A DNA stretch of 64,000 nt from Clarkia xantiana subsp. parviflora. Taxonomy: Eukaryota > Streptophyta > Magnoliopsida > Myrtales > Onagraceae. Under the pieces are notes generated by a model. That model was not told where the DNA came from and ran no database searches. It saw only the letters and a list, made by a program, of their open reading frames with translations. The position numbers and the translations under genes were made by a program. The DNA lies in the NCBI GenBank assembly GCA_036873135.1, contig JAPTYO010000010.1, forward strand, positions 6,548,634 through 6,612,633. The letters run 5' to 3'. Shown one piece after another: positions 10,335-21,265 of the stretch (position 1 is the stretch's first letter; every line of letters starts with the position of its first letter).

Positions 10335-10620
10335 ACTTTTATCTGAGAGTAATTGAGATGTGGAGAGAAAGTTAGAGAGTAGAGTTAATAGTAGGGAGAA
10401 CACTGTATTAGCTCAACATTAATGATTACAATGAACTGATGAAGGTAGTGTTCTTATATGGGGAACACCTAAGAACTACATGGTAAGACTCCTTAACATG
10501 GATGACTAAAATTATAATACTCAAACCTACAAACTCTATCAGAGACTAGGCAAATAACGACACTAATTAAGGACACTTTCAAAAAGCTGTTGCTATTTTT
10601 TTTTTAAAAAAAAATGCATA
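10335..10620 (-). repeat. Possible Copia-type LTR fragment
   Basis: On the minus strand this reads like the promoter-proximal half of a plant Copia LTR: a TATA-like tataagaacact word, then a pyrimidine-rich leader with repeated ctctaactttctctcc-type words. I could not find matching TG...CA ends or a target duplication, so the limits are approximate and the call is tentative. Confidence 0.35.
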
Positions 10621-11199
10621 TAATTTATATAACGATGTATTCTCTGTAAAATCGTAATCTATAGATAATTAATAAAACCGCCAGCCGCCATTGCTCGTGG
10701 ACGTTGGTCGAACTGATCGAACCACATAAAATAGTGTATTCTCTTTTGTTTTCTTTTTAATCGTTTGTGAGTGTTGAGAGAATCGTCCTAACAAATCATT
10801 GTACCTTCATCCGGTGCCATTTAGTCCCTCTACTTTCATAATGTGCATCTTCATGTAACCTTGAACTTGCAGGGTCTTACACTGCATGAATAAACTTGAG
10901 AATAATGAAGAATACATGTTCAACAAAACTTACCCTTCATGATGCACAAAGAAAGATCTTGGAGATGCACCACAAAAACGTCCCTATGCGGACAAGTTCT
11001 TGACTTGGAGATCAAGAAAGTCCAGATATTGACAATGTATGGTGATATTAGATTTTGTGATTGAGTTCGTAGAGGAGACCCGAAAACTTACAGAACTATA
11101 AAGCTAAGTTTTTATGTTTCAGTAATTCCAAAACTTACTTCCTACTAATAAAATCACTTTCTTTTTTAAACTAAAAGGTCAATCTCAATTATTTTCTAT
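10621..11199. other. Intergenic, with an 80-bp repeat shared with 43.6 kb
   Basis: No gene recognised. About 10996-11075 (cttgacttggagatcaag, then agattttgtgattgagttcg) reappears with roughly 85% identity at 43574-43651. This links the flank of the F-box cluster here with the flank of F-box copy C. Confidence 0.4.
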
Positions 11200-11345
11200 T
11201 ACATAACCATATTCCGAACAATGATAACCAATAACCTCAGCTTGTGGAGAGGCGCTAAAATTGCCAGTGCTGCCACTGGTACTTTTGCATAGACAAGTAC
11301 TGAAGAATGAAAATAAACTATAAAGGCAGCTTCATCTATAGTGTG
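11200..11345 (-). pseudogene. F-box/FBD exon fragment
   Basis: The block around gccagtgctgccactggtac and gacaagtactgaagaatg aligns with the exon-intron boundary of copy B near 12370-12420 (gacaagtactggaggat). It is a further broken copy of the internal LRR/FBD exon and the start of its upstream intron. No open reading remains. Confidence 0.45.
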
Positions 11346-11459
11346 GATATGAAAAGAGGACAAGAAACAAATGGCTGCATATGGATTATGGCAGAAGATA
11401 TTGTGTTTTTTTTGTTTTTCATATCAGTAATCAAATAAATTCACGTATCCACGAAAACA

Positions 11460-12411
11460 ATAAATTGGAATACATTCATTAATTAATAGTGCCTTCACTA
11501 CATGACCATCCAATGTGAGAGCTTTTAACATTTTGTGAGGAACCAAATTGTGGAGCCGAGTGAGGAGAAACTCTCAGAGTATGAACCACCTTCTCCAACA
11601 CGAATTAACATAAATTTGCAATGATCACAAGAACAAACAAATAAACGAACTTTCATGTTATCTCTAAATCCATAGCTTGAAACATTATAGATCTTCAAAG
11701 TTCAAACATAGACAAGTTTAACAATATGAAATATGGTACTAGCTAGCTGGATCTTCATGATCACACAAAAATGAGTTCAGCTTGAGTCGAGACACACTGG
11801 AGGCACATCATATTCTTCAAAAATTTATACTTTCCACTTCCACTTGGATAGAGTTCATAAAATTTGGCATTAGCTTTGATTGTCATCTTCTGTAATGCTG
11901 GTGAACTCGAAAGCAAAATCCCAACAAATCCCATTTCAAGTGCACTGTCACCTATCCCGGTTAATGGTACAGAATTTAATTGTGCAAATGTACAAGGTGA
12001 ATCACATATCTCGATTCCACTGCAGTCATCTATCTCTGCGATATGCCTCTCCTTCTCTGCAGCCTACAAGAAGAGGATAGAAGCTTAGTGACTCGTCTTT
12101 TCATTGCAAAAGGACTTATTAAGCATTTTCAGTTACTCCACCATCGCAGTAAGCTATGTTCAAACACTATTACATGGATCAATGTAATATACACATGCGA
12201 AAATCTGTTAAAAATAGAATTTTGTCAAGAAAAACAAACGAACGTACCAAAAGTTTGAGTTGTATAAGATTTGGAGAACTCCTTAATAAACAGAGAATGA
12301 CTAACAGTTCCTTCACACTCTTGAAGTTAACACCACTGATGAAGAGGTTCTTCAATGGAAGAAGTGGCTCTGCTAACACTGCTGGCACCTCTTCAACAGA
12401 CAAGTACTGGA
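11460..12411 (-). pseudogene. F-box/FBD gene copy B, 3' exons
   Basis: Two minus-strand exons are visible. The first (12406 down to about 12250) reads SVEEVPAVLAEPLLPLKNLF then LLVILCLLRSSPNLIQLKL, an LRR/FBD-type segment starting at a splice acceptor (ccag|tacttg). The second (about 12085-11765) reads IEICDSPCTFAQLNSVPLTG and LEMGFVGILLSSSPALQKM, the FBD-like tail. About 300 bp of 3' flank matches copy C (33715 on). Proteins of this family are substrate-binding subunits of SCF ubiquitin ligases. The LRR exon between this part and the F-box is missing, so the gene is broken. Confidence 0.65.
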
Positions 12412-12561
12412 GGATAAAACCAAATCCAACTTCATAAGATTAAGGCATGAAATTACAAGTGTGAAAGTGAATTCAGAAGAAACAGATAGTTATGGCGGAT
12501 GATCATACATATTTTCCATTAGATATGAAATAAATCTTCTTATCTTTTCAAAAGTTTCTTC

Positions 12562-12592
12562 ATGAATATATATATATATATATATATATATA
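12562..12592. repeat. (TA)n microsatellite
   Basis: A run of about 15 TA units lies in the position of the intron that, in copy C, also holds a (TA)n run (about 40466-40489). Here it is the landing site of a Helitron-like end. Confidence 0.9.
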
Positions 12593-13430
12593 CTAGTTAT
12601 TAACGCGTGCGTTGCACGCATATAAATCATCTAAGTTTTAAAATACATAATTTATCTTCAGTTTTCTAATATGATAATATGTAATTAATACATGACCAAG
12701 TTTAGGTGTTGCGAGAAATGAATCTGTGATCGAAAAGAACGACACAAAGTAATTCAAAACGGGAAAAATAGAAGAGGATAATTAAGTAAAAAATTAAATA
12801 TCGTTTTAAAATACGATACTAATTTACTGTTATAACTAATAATGAGTTGGATTGAGCATGACGTGAGTTAATAACGACAAAGTTGTATCTAATTTATCAA
12901 CTTGAGGAGTGAAGAATGTAAGCCCGCAATTAACCACTTAGACTCATCGGTGGAGCAGTTTGACCTATACAAACGTAACTATACACTTTTCATACAATTT
13001 TATATCATAATACCAACAAAAATTGATTTAATGCTAATGGAAATTTCAATTCATTAAAATCTAAAGTTTATACTTGATTTTATGTCAATTTATTTAACTA
13101 CTAATTAGGTTGTACACAATTTGATTTAATTGACAGACGGAAGAATTAAATTAATGATTCAAGACCCTAAATGTTGGACGATGAGTACCAGGTTATCCAT
13201 AAAATGTCAAAATTCAAGAACCGTGGTTGACCCATATTTTGACAATTGATATGATATGACAAGTGAATGATCTATGTGGTACAAAAAAATCTCAACATGT
13301 ATTCGAAGTTTGCACGAGTTGAGCACATATCATACTTTATGGGTGGCTTAAATTTATAGGTATATTGTATTAATAAGTTAATGATAATTTTGTAACATGT
13401 CAGTTAAGCGACCTTAACAAAATTATCATT
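12593..13430 (-). mobile_element. Helitron-like insertion, 3' end clear, 5' end uncertain
   Basis: Read on the minus strand the sequence ends with a hairpin gcgtgcaacgcacgc (12605-12619), an eight-base tail, then CTAG at 12596-12593, followed by T in the (TA)n run. This is a typical Helitron 3' terminus. The other end is not defined. A 14-bp inverted repeat (aatgataattttgt ... acaaaattatcatt, about 13379-13431) marks the place where homology to F-box copy C resumes. Most of the LRR exon of copy B is missing here, so insertion was accompanied or followed by deletion. Confidence 0.6.
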
Positions 13431-13431
13431 A

Positions 13432-13790
13432 TCTATGGAGCATGTAAGAGAAAGCATGAACTTGTTGAAATAAAGATTAAATCACGCCTTCACCTAACAC
13501 CTTAAGGTTTTAGAACAGTTGGTTAAGTGGTTAATCTTAACTTTCACAGAACTTCTGTACAGGACCCGAGTGAAGCAATAGAACTCTGTCGATAATTTAC
13601 ACCAACCCTGTTGATCTATGAGTATCAAACAGGTTGTCATAAAAAACCAGGTTGGAAATACTAGTCCATTGAATCTCCAGTTGCTTGACAAAATGCTCGT
13701 TCTTACCGCATCCCGAATTGGCAGAAGCAAGAGAATCATGTTAATCAAGGGTTCTGGTAAATGGCTGATTTTGTCCATCTCTTCATCCAT
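13432..13790 (-). pseudogene. F-box/FBD gene copy B, F-box exon
   Basis: From an ATG at 13790 the minus strand reads MDEEMDKISHLPEPLINMIL, then LLLPIRDAVRTSILSSNWRF, a clear F-box of the FBD family (DxISxLPexLixxILxxLPxxDAVRTSxLSxxW). The region after the F-box loses frame relative to the expected W-x-x-LFP continuation. An 80-bp insertion (about 13464-13544) interrupts the next part, with aactt-type repeats at both edges. Homology to copy C ends near 13432. It is a pseudogene, but the F-box itself is unbroken. Confidence 0.7.
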
Positions 13791-13955
13791 TCTCCTCTTT
13801 TCTGGGGAAAGCTCTTTATCAATTTGACAGCAAAATAAGTTCCTATACACATATAGAGCAACAGTTCTTAAATATGAAAATGAAGAGCAACATTCTACAA
13901 AGTTGAAATGTTTAGATGTTCTTGAAAGATGAAACAATAAGCCGAGGACATGCAT

Positions 13956-15249
13956 ATATAAGCAGATGATGCATGCATGAACTGATAGACCTAAAATCCG
14001 ACCATGTTTTGAAAAATATGTTTTTTTTTTTTAAAGAATAATTAAAAACATAATTGTCTAGGGAATAATTTATTAAACAACTAGGTCTTAGGTTCGGTCT
14101 AAGATCAAACATTCAAATTCGAAAGTTGTGTTACGAGTTAAACATGTGATAATAATCTTGTCATTTCAGTACGAAATTCACTAAATTTCCATGTTTCTAG
14201 TATTTAATTCAGATCAAATCGATCTAATCAAATTCAAATTGATTTGCGAAAACAACTAGGATGAAAACTAGACTAACGTAGTTGTAAAGTTAGAATATTG
14301 ATAGAATAAAAGGACTACAAATTTCGATTATGCTCAGGGAATCTTGTAAGTTATTGGATTTAGAGGAACTGACATCATGAAATAAATAGTCAACCCATGC
14401 ATCATTACTTGAGCAATTGAACTGTTTTCTCACCGTAAATTTGATTTCAGTCGACTTGGTGAGGGACGAGATATTCGATGCATAGATCCCGAGAGTGGTC
14501 GGATAATCGTCTTTCCAATCAATTTTTTTTTTTTTTTTTTTTCTGTTGTATTTTCTTGTAATGCGTTGTTTATAGTAGATCTAATTCTAAATTACAGATA
14601 ATAGCATATATAATCTCTAAAATACTAAGATATAATACTAGAAGATAAATATTTTTAGATATATATGAAATAATTCTAAAAAATAAATAACTTAAAGATA
14701 TATTCCTAAATAATACGAGATAATATTTGTAGATAAATATTTTACAAATAAATGCCTAAATATTAATAAACAAGTATTACATATATATTCATAATATTTT
14801 GCAAACCATATTTATTTAAAGACTCTAATTATTGGAAACTTCGTGACATGCCAAGTGTCGCGATTTCAAAATCGTTACGCCCAAGTCAAAATCGAGGGAC
14901 TCCTTAAGAATATGTTCGGGGGAGTTTGTCCAAGTAGATAAGGAAACACTCAATTTTGACAAAGAGTATGTCTTTTTATGTTTCTTCGAAGTTTCAAGGC
15001 GGCTCATGTTTTTATTTCGGATGATACAGAAAAGAAAATATATGTTGATTGCGTGGAAAAGAAAAGCCTCTGTTGACGCTTGGCGGTGCGGAAAAGTAAA
15101 ACCCATACGGAAAGTAAAAACCTATTGACAATGCAGTTAAACTTTGTAATAAATTTCTAGTTAAACTTTTTAATTATGCAATAAAAAAGCTACATCCATC
15201 TTTCCATTAAACGGATAATGCTTTTAAAAAAATTTCTACAACCAAGCTA
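13956..15249. other. Intergenic, no gene recognised
   Basis: AT-rich, with a poly-T run at 14522-14542 and an ataatact/agataaata-type low-complexity stretch at 14600-14780. A 93-codon minus frame (15106-14825) has ordinary composition but no motif that I recognise. The Copia insertion target lies at the right edge. Confidence 0.4.
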
Positions 15250-15254
15250 AAGTT

Positions 15255-15446
15255 TGAAGAAATATATTACTTTAGGTCCTTAGTTTGTGTTTACATAAGA
15301 TAAGGACTTGTTTACACATTATCAAAATAAGGTTGTTAAAACAGCGGCTCACTATAAATAGCTGTTGATCCGTATTGCAGAATTAATGGAAGTTAGCAAA
15401 CTGTTCTTGAGCTCTGATTCTCTCAACCTTGATCTCAGTTTTATCA
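15255..15446 (+). repeat. Copia 5' LTR
   Basis: 192 bp, tgaagaaata...ttttatca. A TATA box (ctataaatag) begins near 15352. It differs from the 3' LTR at four positions that I can see. Confidence 0.95.
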
Positions 15447-15458
15447 TGGTATCAGAGC
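15447..15458 (+). other. Copia primer-binding site
   Basis: tggtatcagagc directly abuts the 5' LTR and is the standard complement to the 3' end of plant initiator tRNA-Met. Confidence 0.9.
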
Positions 15459-15527
15459 GGGACGATTCCACGTAATTGTTGTTTCTGTTCCGATTGATTG
15501 TTCTGTCTTCATTGAATCTCGTTCAGA

Positions 15528-17795
15528 ATGGCGGGAGTCTCGAACAACGACACCATTTGGCCACGACTTGGATTGCAAGGGATTCCGAATCAAGGATCAG
15601 GAAATGCGACTCCGAATCGAGGAGCTGGAGGTTCGGGAAATGTGAATTCAGGTAATCCGAATCCGAATCGTGAACTGCCTCTGGAAATGACTATTGAATA
15701 TCAACTTTATTTGCATCCTTCGGATTGTCCTGGTAATCAATTGACTGGTTTCTTGCTCACTAGGAGTAATAACTATCAGATTTGGATGAATGTCTGATGC
15801 CTTGCTAGCCAAAAATAAGCTTTGTTTTGTTGATGGTTCCTGTTTGCGTGAATCTGTGCCTGGGAATTTGTGGTTTAGATGGGATAGATGCAACATGATT
15901 GTTAAGGGATGGCTTATTACTGCTGTTGCGAAGAATTTAACTCATTGCCTGGTGTATAGTAAGTCCGCACTTGCTATTTGAAAAACCTTGAGAGGGCGTT
16001 TCCACAAGATTGATGGAATGAGAATCTTTCAATTGAGTAGGGAAGTCTATAATGCAAAGCAAGGGAATCAAATTGTGGCTGATTTCTTTGAGAAATTTAA
16101 AATGTTATGGGATGATTTGGATGTTGCAGATGATGAAGGATTATGTGATAATTGTGTGGTTTCTCCAAGAGTTGTGGCTAGTAGGGTCAAGCAAAAACTG
16201 ATACAGTTTTTAAATGGTTTGAATGAGACTTTTGGAAACATAAGGACGAATTTACTCGAGTGAATTCCCAAAATAGGTTCGATTGGCAAACTTTTTCCCA
16301 AAATAGGCTTCTTCAGAAACTAATTCCCAAACTAGGTTTTTCTATTTTTTTTAATTAGATATATTTTTCATTTTACATCCCAAAGTTTATATTTTGTTAC
16401 AATTGACCCTAAACCGAAATGATACAAGAAATATATTAGAAAAATTGAAAAAAAAAATATGGTAAATATATGTAAAAGTTAAAAACTAAAAAATAATAAA
16501 TTATTAATTGTGAAAAAAAATTGTAAAAATAAATAATACTAAATATATAAATTATAAAAAAAAAAGTTGTGATATAAAATTTAAAGAAACTAAATACTCA
16601 TGATTTTGTAAGTACGAAAATATAAAAATGAAAGCGTACATAAACCCTAAACAAAACGTGTTAAATTTATAAAATTAGAAACCGAAAAAAAAAAACTAAT
16701 TTAAATTTTAAAAATCAATAGAATGAATTTAAGAATGGATTTCAGTTTGTATATTTTTTTTCCATACTCTCGATGAATAGCTTTTATATCATTATATGTT
16801 GTTTTTTTTTGCCAGTACAAATTTGTTTAAAACTTACTAATTTTTGTATGTATATTTTATCCTTTAATTTCAAATATTTTTTAAGAATTAAAAGCTACAA
16901 AAAAATATTTGTTTGATTATTTTTTAATGTATATTTTTATCATTTCATTAAATTTTTTTTTTCATATATTTAATCTTCTTAATTTTCAAATTTTTTTTCT
17001 TGTATTATATTCTGATTGAGGGTTCATTTGTAACATAATGTAAACTTTAGGATGCAAAGTAAATAATATATATTATTAAAAATACGAAAAGACCTATTTT
17101 GGGAATTAGTTTCTGAACAAGCCTAGTTTGAGAATTAGTTTCGAAAAACAACCTAGTTTGGTCATTCACTCAATTTACTGATGATACAACCATTAAAATC
17201 AGTGAATTATGCTTATTCTGTGCTGGTTCAAGAGGAGAGTCAAATGCTTGTTGTTGGATCATGCATCAGAGGACCTATTGGGGATAAGAATTTGAGTCTG
17301 TGTGTTCAAGAGCCTGCTGCATTCTATGCTGGGAATACTGGGAATTTCTCAGGTGGTGGAGGCAATATGAATAACAACAATTTAAGGAGTAGAAGGGAGT
17401 TTATCTGCAATTTTTGCGGAAAAAAAGGTCACAGAGAAGATGTTTGTTGGAAGAAGCATGGTGTTTCAGAGCATGTTAGGAAGAGATGGGCAGAGAAAAA
17501 CGCAAATGCTCATATGGTACAACAAGGAAGTGGAGCTTATCAGATTTCACAGAATCAACTGACTTCTTCGTCCTCAGTTTCAGTACCAGAATTTACTGCT
17601 GAGCAGCTCAAGCAGTATCACCAAATGGCTAAGTACGTTTCCACTGCATCAGCATCAAGCTCGACTACATCAGTCCCAAGCTCATCAGTCCCAAGCTCTC
17701 AGAGTCAAGATAATAGAGGTGGTGGTGATTACAAGGCTAATTTCGCAGGTACTACCTTTTGTGGTCATATTCAGAGCAGCATTAATAAGCACTAG
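15528..17795 (+). pseudogene. Copia gag, split by a foldback insertion
   Basis: Starts at ATG 15528 (MAGVSNNDTIWPRL). A frameshift near 15790 (NYQIWM / SDALLAKNK) and a TGA at 15979, where the family has Trp, break the first half. The capsid-like part continues to 16257, where a 914-bp Mutator-like foldback interrupts it. Removing that insertion and one copy of the 9-bp duplication restores an uninterrupted frame across the junction. The second half carries the zinc knuckle CNFCGKKGHREDVC (CX2CX4HX4C) and a Ser-rich linker. A TAG at 17793 ends it just before the protease. Confidence 0.85.
16258..17171. mobile_element. Mutator-like foldback (MULE-type), 914 bp
   Basis: The ends are inverted repeats of about 80 bp starting gagtgaat, built from repeated phrases (aaactaattccc, caaaataggt, tagtttggga). 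The target duplication is 9 bp, aatttactc (16249-16257) and aatttactg (17172-17180), with one mismatch. Nine-base duplications with long terminal repeats fit Mutator-like non-autonomous elements. The interior is extremely AT-rich and non-coding. It sits inside the gag of the Copia element, so it is younger than that insertion. Confidence 0.85.
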
Positions 17796-18124
17796 ATCAT
17801 TGATAGTGGTGCATCACATCATATGACGTGCAATAAAGATTGGTTGCATGATTTAAAAGAGAATGTCACTTCTTGTAAGGAGGTTCATTTGCCTAATGGA
17901 GAAGTCTCCCCAGTAACTCATTATGGGTCTTATCAGATGGGGAAAGATATATGTCTTACCAAAGTGTTGTATGCTCCACATTTTCAGTACAATCTTATAT
18001 CCGTACCACAATTGACCAAGGAGCTTGGTTTATAAGCCATTTTCATGCCTAATCGTGTACTGTTTCAGGACCTCTCAAGTGGAATGATAATGGGGACTGG
18101 TTCACTTAGTGTTGGCTCTACACG
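17796..18124 (+). pseudogene. Copia protease
   Basis: IIDSGASHHMT begins directly after the TAG at 17793; DSG is the catalytic aspartic protease motif and is intact. The frame continues through VLYAPHFQYNLISVPQLTKE. A TAA at 18033 and a -1 frameshift near 18110-18125 separate it from the integrase. In Copia elements this enzyme cuts the Gag-Pol polyprotein. Confidence 0.8.
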
Positions 18125-19348
18125 ATGGAGACAATCAATGATGAAGTAAATGAAGTTGGAAGAGATATAAAATCTTTGGAAGTTGATGTCAAGACACAAG
18201 ATAGTAGTTTGGACAGCAAAGAGCTCATGAAGTGGCATGTTAGGCTGGGTCATTCTTCAATTCAGCAGTTAAAGAACATTTTTCATTTCCATTCAGAAAT
18301 TGAGCTTCTTGTTAAGGATTGTAATGTTTGTCCTCTTGCTAAACAAACAAGATCGTCGTTTCCTCTAAGTCAGTCAACAACTGAGAGGGTGTTTGCTTTA
18401 GTGCATTTGGATGTTTGGGGGCCTTATAAAACTCAGACTTATGATGGTTATCGATATTTCCTTACAATTGTTGCACTACAACAGAGTTACTTGGCTCTAT
18501 CTAAGAGAGGTAAGGATGAAGTTCTGTTCCATGTGAAGAACTTTATTGTTGTTGTTCAGACTCAGTTTGAGAAATCTATTCAAATTTTTCGAAGTGACAA
18601 TGTTTCTGAGTTTTGTAATAATTTGATGAGAGAGTCGTTTACTCAGCTTGGTATCCGGCATCAAACCAGCTGCGTCAAAACACCACAGCAGAATGGAGTG
18701 GTGGAAAGAAAGCACAGACACTTGTTAGAGGTGGCACGAGCATTGAAGTTCCAAGCTTCGATTCCAGATCGTTTTTGGGGACATTGTGTTCTTAGAGCCT
18801 GTTATTTGATTAATTTGATGCCTTCTTCAGTGCTTAATGGACGTATTCCTTATGAAGTTCTATTTTCCAAACCAGCAAATCGTGCTCACTTGAGAACTTT
18901 TGGGTGTCTCAGTTATGCAGTTGATGTGAATAACACAAATAAGTTCAGACCAAGATCAATACCCTCAGTCATGATAGGTTATTCTGTCACTTCAAAGGGA
19001 TATGTGTTATTCAATCTGCTTACAAAAGTATTCTTTGTGAGTAGGGATGTCAGTTTTAGAGAGCACATCTTTCCATTTGCATCTGAAAAGAAGAATGAAG
19101 TCTGTTTTTTTCCAGCAGCAGATTTAAGCAAATCTGATGATGTGGATGAGTTTTTTGTTCAAAGGGAAAAAGCAGAAGTTGGGAATCCTTTTCCATTCAC
19201 AGAAGAAGGGGACGTGAATATACATACAGAGGAACTTGTCTCTGATATATCTGATACATATCCAGAAGTTCAAGTTCAAGACCAACAGCAGCACCTGCCA
19301 GTCATTCCACTGAGAAAGTCATCAAGGCAAGTGACAAAGCCAAAATGA
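18125..19348 (+). pseudogene. Copia integrase
   Basis: The frame runs about 400 codons with the pre-integrase zinc region (WHVRLGHSS ... CNVCPLAKQ, an HHCC-type set) followed by the catalytic core. The DDE residues are visible: D in HLDVWGP, D in FRSDNVSEF and E in NGVVERKHRH. The usual DNG is DNV here. The C-terminal GKGY-like region reads SKGYVLFNL. A TGA at 19346 ends the frame; reading continues in the same frame into the reverse transcriptase, so it is a nonsense change and not a frameshift. Confidence 0.85.
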
Positions 19349-20347
19349 CAAAAGGATTATATAATGAGCTGCACGGCTCTCTCATTTTCAAAAATTTCAG
19401 CTGCTTACAAAGCTTTTCTTGCAAATTTGGAGAAGGTCAGAGAACTAGAGACGTTTGTTGAAGCTGTCAAGGACAAGAGGTGGATTGATGCAATGAAAGA
19501 AGAAGTATCAGCCTTACAGCTGAACAATACTTGGGAATTGGTGGATTTTTCAAGGAACAAGACTCCTATTGGATGTAAATGGGTGTATAAAGTTAAATAT
19601 CACTCAGATAGAAGCACAGAAAGGTACAAGGCACGGTTAGTTGCAAAAGGATACACTCAAAGGGAAGGCATCGATTTCAAAGAAACCTTCTCTCCTGTAG
19701 TTAAGATGGTAACTGTGAGAACCATTTTGACTATAGCTGCTGCTAAAGGCTGGACATTACATCAAATGGACATTAGTAATGCATTCTTGCAAGGGGATTT
19801 GCTGGAGGAGTTATATATGGAGCTGCCACAAGGTTTTCATGAAGAACAAGTTGCTGGAAAAGGAAAGCAGGTTTGCAGACTGCTCAAGTCTTTGTATGGA
19901 CTGAAACAGGCGTCTCGTCAATGGAATATAAAGTTGACGGAATGCTTAACACAAAATGGCTATAATCAGAGTAAGTATGACTACTCATTGTTTAACAAGG
20001 TGAAAGGGACTGAACAGGTATATATGCTAGTGTATGTAGATGATTTGATAATCACTGGCTCAAGTCAAGTTTTGATTGAGGCATTAAAGGAGATGCTGAA
20101 GAGAAACTTCAAGTTAAAAGATTTGGGAGATTTGCGTTATTTCTTGGGATTAGAAGTTGCGAGATCAAGTGAAGGAATTGTCCTCAATCAGAGGAAATAC
20201 TGTTTAGAGCTGGTTGCCGATGCGGGTTTATTGGAGGGTAATGCTGCTCTAACTCCAATGGAGCAACACACCAAGCTCACCTATGTTCACTATGATGAGT
20301 TTTTTTTTTTTTTATCTAAACAGAGAAGACAAGAGATTGACAGATAA
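19349..20347 (+). pseudogene. Copia reverse transcriptase
   Basis: The domain is well preserved: WVYKVKYHSDRSTERYKARL, LVAKGYTQREGIDF, MDISNAFLQGDL, SLYGLKQASRQW and the active-site YVDDLIITGS. It ends in a run of 14 T (20300-20313), where the frame shifts; the run has probably changed length by slippage. The catalytic palm is otherwise intact. Confidence 0.85.
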
Positions 20348-21071
20348 AGAACAATACAGAAGAATAGTTGGAAGATTGTTGTATCTCACTATGACTAGGC
20401 CTGATATAGCCTACTCTGTCCAACATCTTAGTCAGTTCATACATGATCCAAAGGTGTCTCACTTATCAACAGCATTGAGGGTGATACGTTATGTCAAAAG
20501 GAGTCCTGGTCAGGGATTGTTATTTCCATCAAACAATGATCTACAGTCCATGGTAGCCTATTGTGACAGTGATTGGGCTGCTTGCCTGATGTCTAGACGA
20601 TCAGTGACAGGTTTCTGTGTCAAGTTGGGAGAAGCAAGGTTGTATTGGAAGTCTAAGAAGCAAGATACTATATCCAAATTGAGTGCAGAAACGGAATATA
20701 GAAGTATGAGAATGACTGTCTCTGAAATTGTGTGGTTAAGAGGATTGTTGGCAGAGATTGGAGTAAGCCAATGTTCACCAGCAGAGTTGAAGTGTGATAA
20801 TGAGGCAACACTCAAAATAGCTGCAAATCCCATGTTCCATGAACGTACTAATCATATAGAGATCGACTGCCACTTCGTTAGAGAGAAGTTGATTAAATGG
20901 GTGATTCAAACATCTCATGTTGCCTCACAAGACCAGTTGGCAGATCTACTTACTAAGTCACTGGGAAAGCAGCAATTGTCCCAGTTGCTGAAAGGATTTG
21001 GAACCAGAGATCTGTTTGAAGTGACAGGAAACAAAGAGGAAGGAGAAGGGAAAAGAAAGCTCGATGAATGA
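20314..21071 (+). pseudogene. Copia RNase H
   Basis: Open through the RNase H region: YRRIVGRLLYLTMTRPDIAY, CDSDWAACLMSRRSVTGFC, SKKQDTISKLSAETEYRSM, KCDNEATLKIAANP and HVASQDQLADLLTKSL. The acidic residues typical of Copia RNase H (D of CDSDWA, E of SAETEY, D of CDNE, D of QLADLLTK) are present. It is out of frame with the reverse transcriptase because of the T run. A purine-rich tract (21031-21060) follows immediately and serves as the plus-strand primer. Confidence 0.85.
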
Positions 21072-21260
21072 AGAAATATATTACTTTAGGTCCTTAGTTT
21101 GTGTTTACATAAGATAGGGACTTGTTTACACATTATCAAAATAAGTTTGTTAAAACAGCGGCTCACTATAAATAGCTGTTGATCTGTATTGCAGAATTAA
21201 TGGAAGTTAGCGAACTGTTCTTGAGCTCTGATTCTCTCAACCTTGATCTCAGTTTTATCA
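21069..21260 (+). repeat. Copia 3' LTR
   Basis: 192 bp, directly preceded by a purine-rich tract (aaagaggaaggagaagggaa and on). Same ends and TATA box as the 5' copy. AAGTT follows at 21261-21265. Confidence 0.95.
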
Positions 21261-21265
21261 AAGTT

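Larger units (their letters stand above)
15255..21260 (+). mobile_element. Copia LTR retrotransposon, 6006 bp
   Basis: Two 192-bp LTRs flank the element, with a 5-bp target duplication AAGTT (15250-15254 and 21261-21265). The primer site tggtatcagagc (15447) fits initiator tRNA-Met. The order gag, protease, integrase, reverse transcriptase, RNase H defines Copia. The short LTRs suggest the Ale/Retrofit group, but that is a guess. The LTRs differ at four sites by my count (about 2%). Several stops, frameshifts and a 914-bp insertion make it non-functional by itself. Excluding that insertion the element would be about 5.1 kb, a normal Copia length. Confidence 0.95.

Noticed and set aside
14825..15106. 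93-codon minus-strand frame as a gene
   Set aside because: No motif, no splice context and no neighbour support; composition is like the surrounding non-coding DNA.
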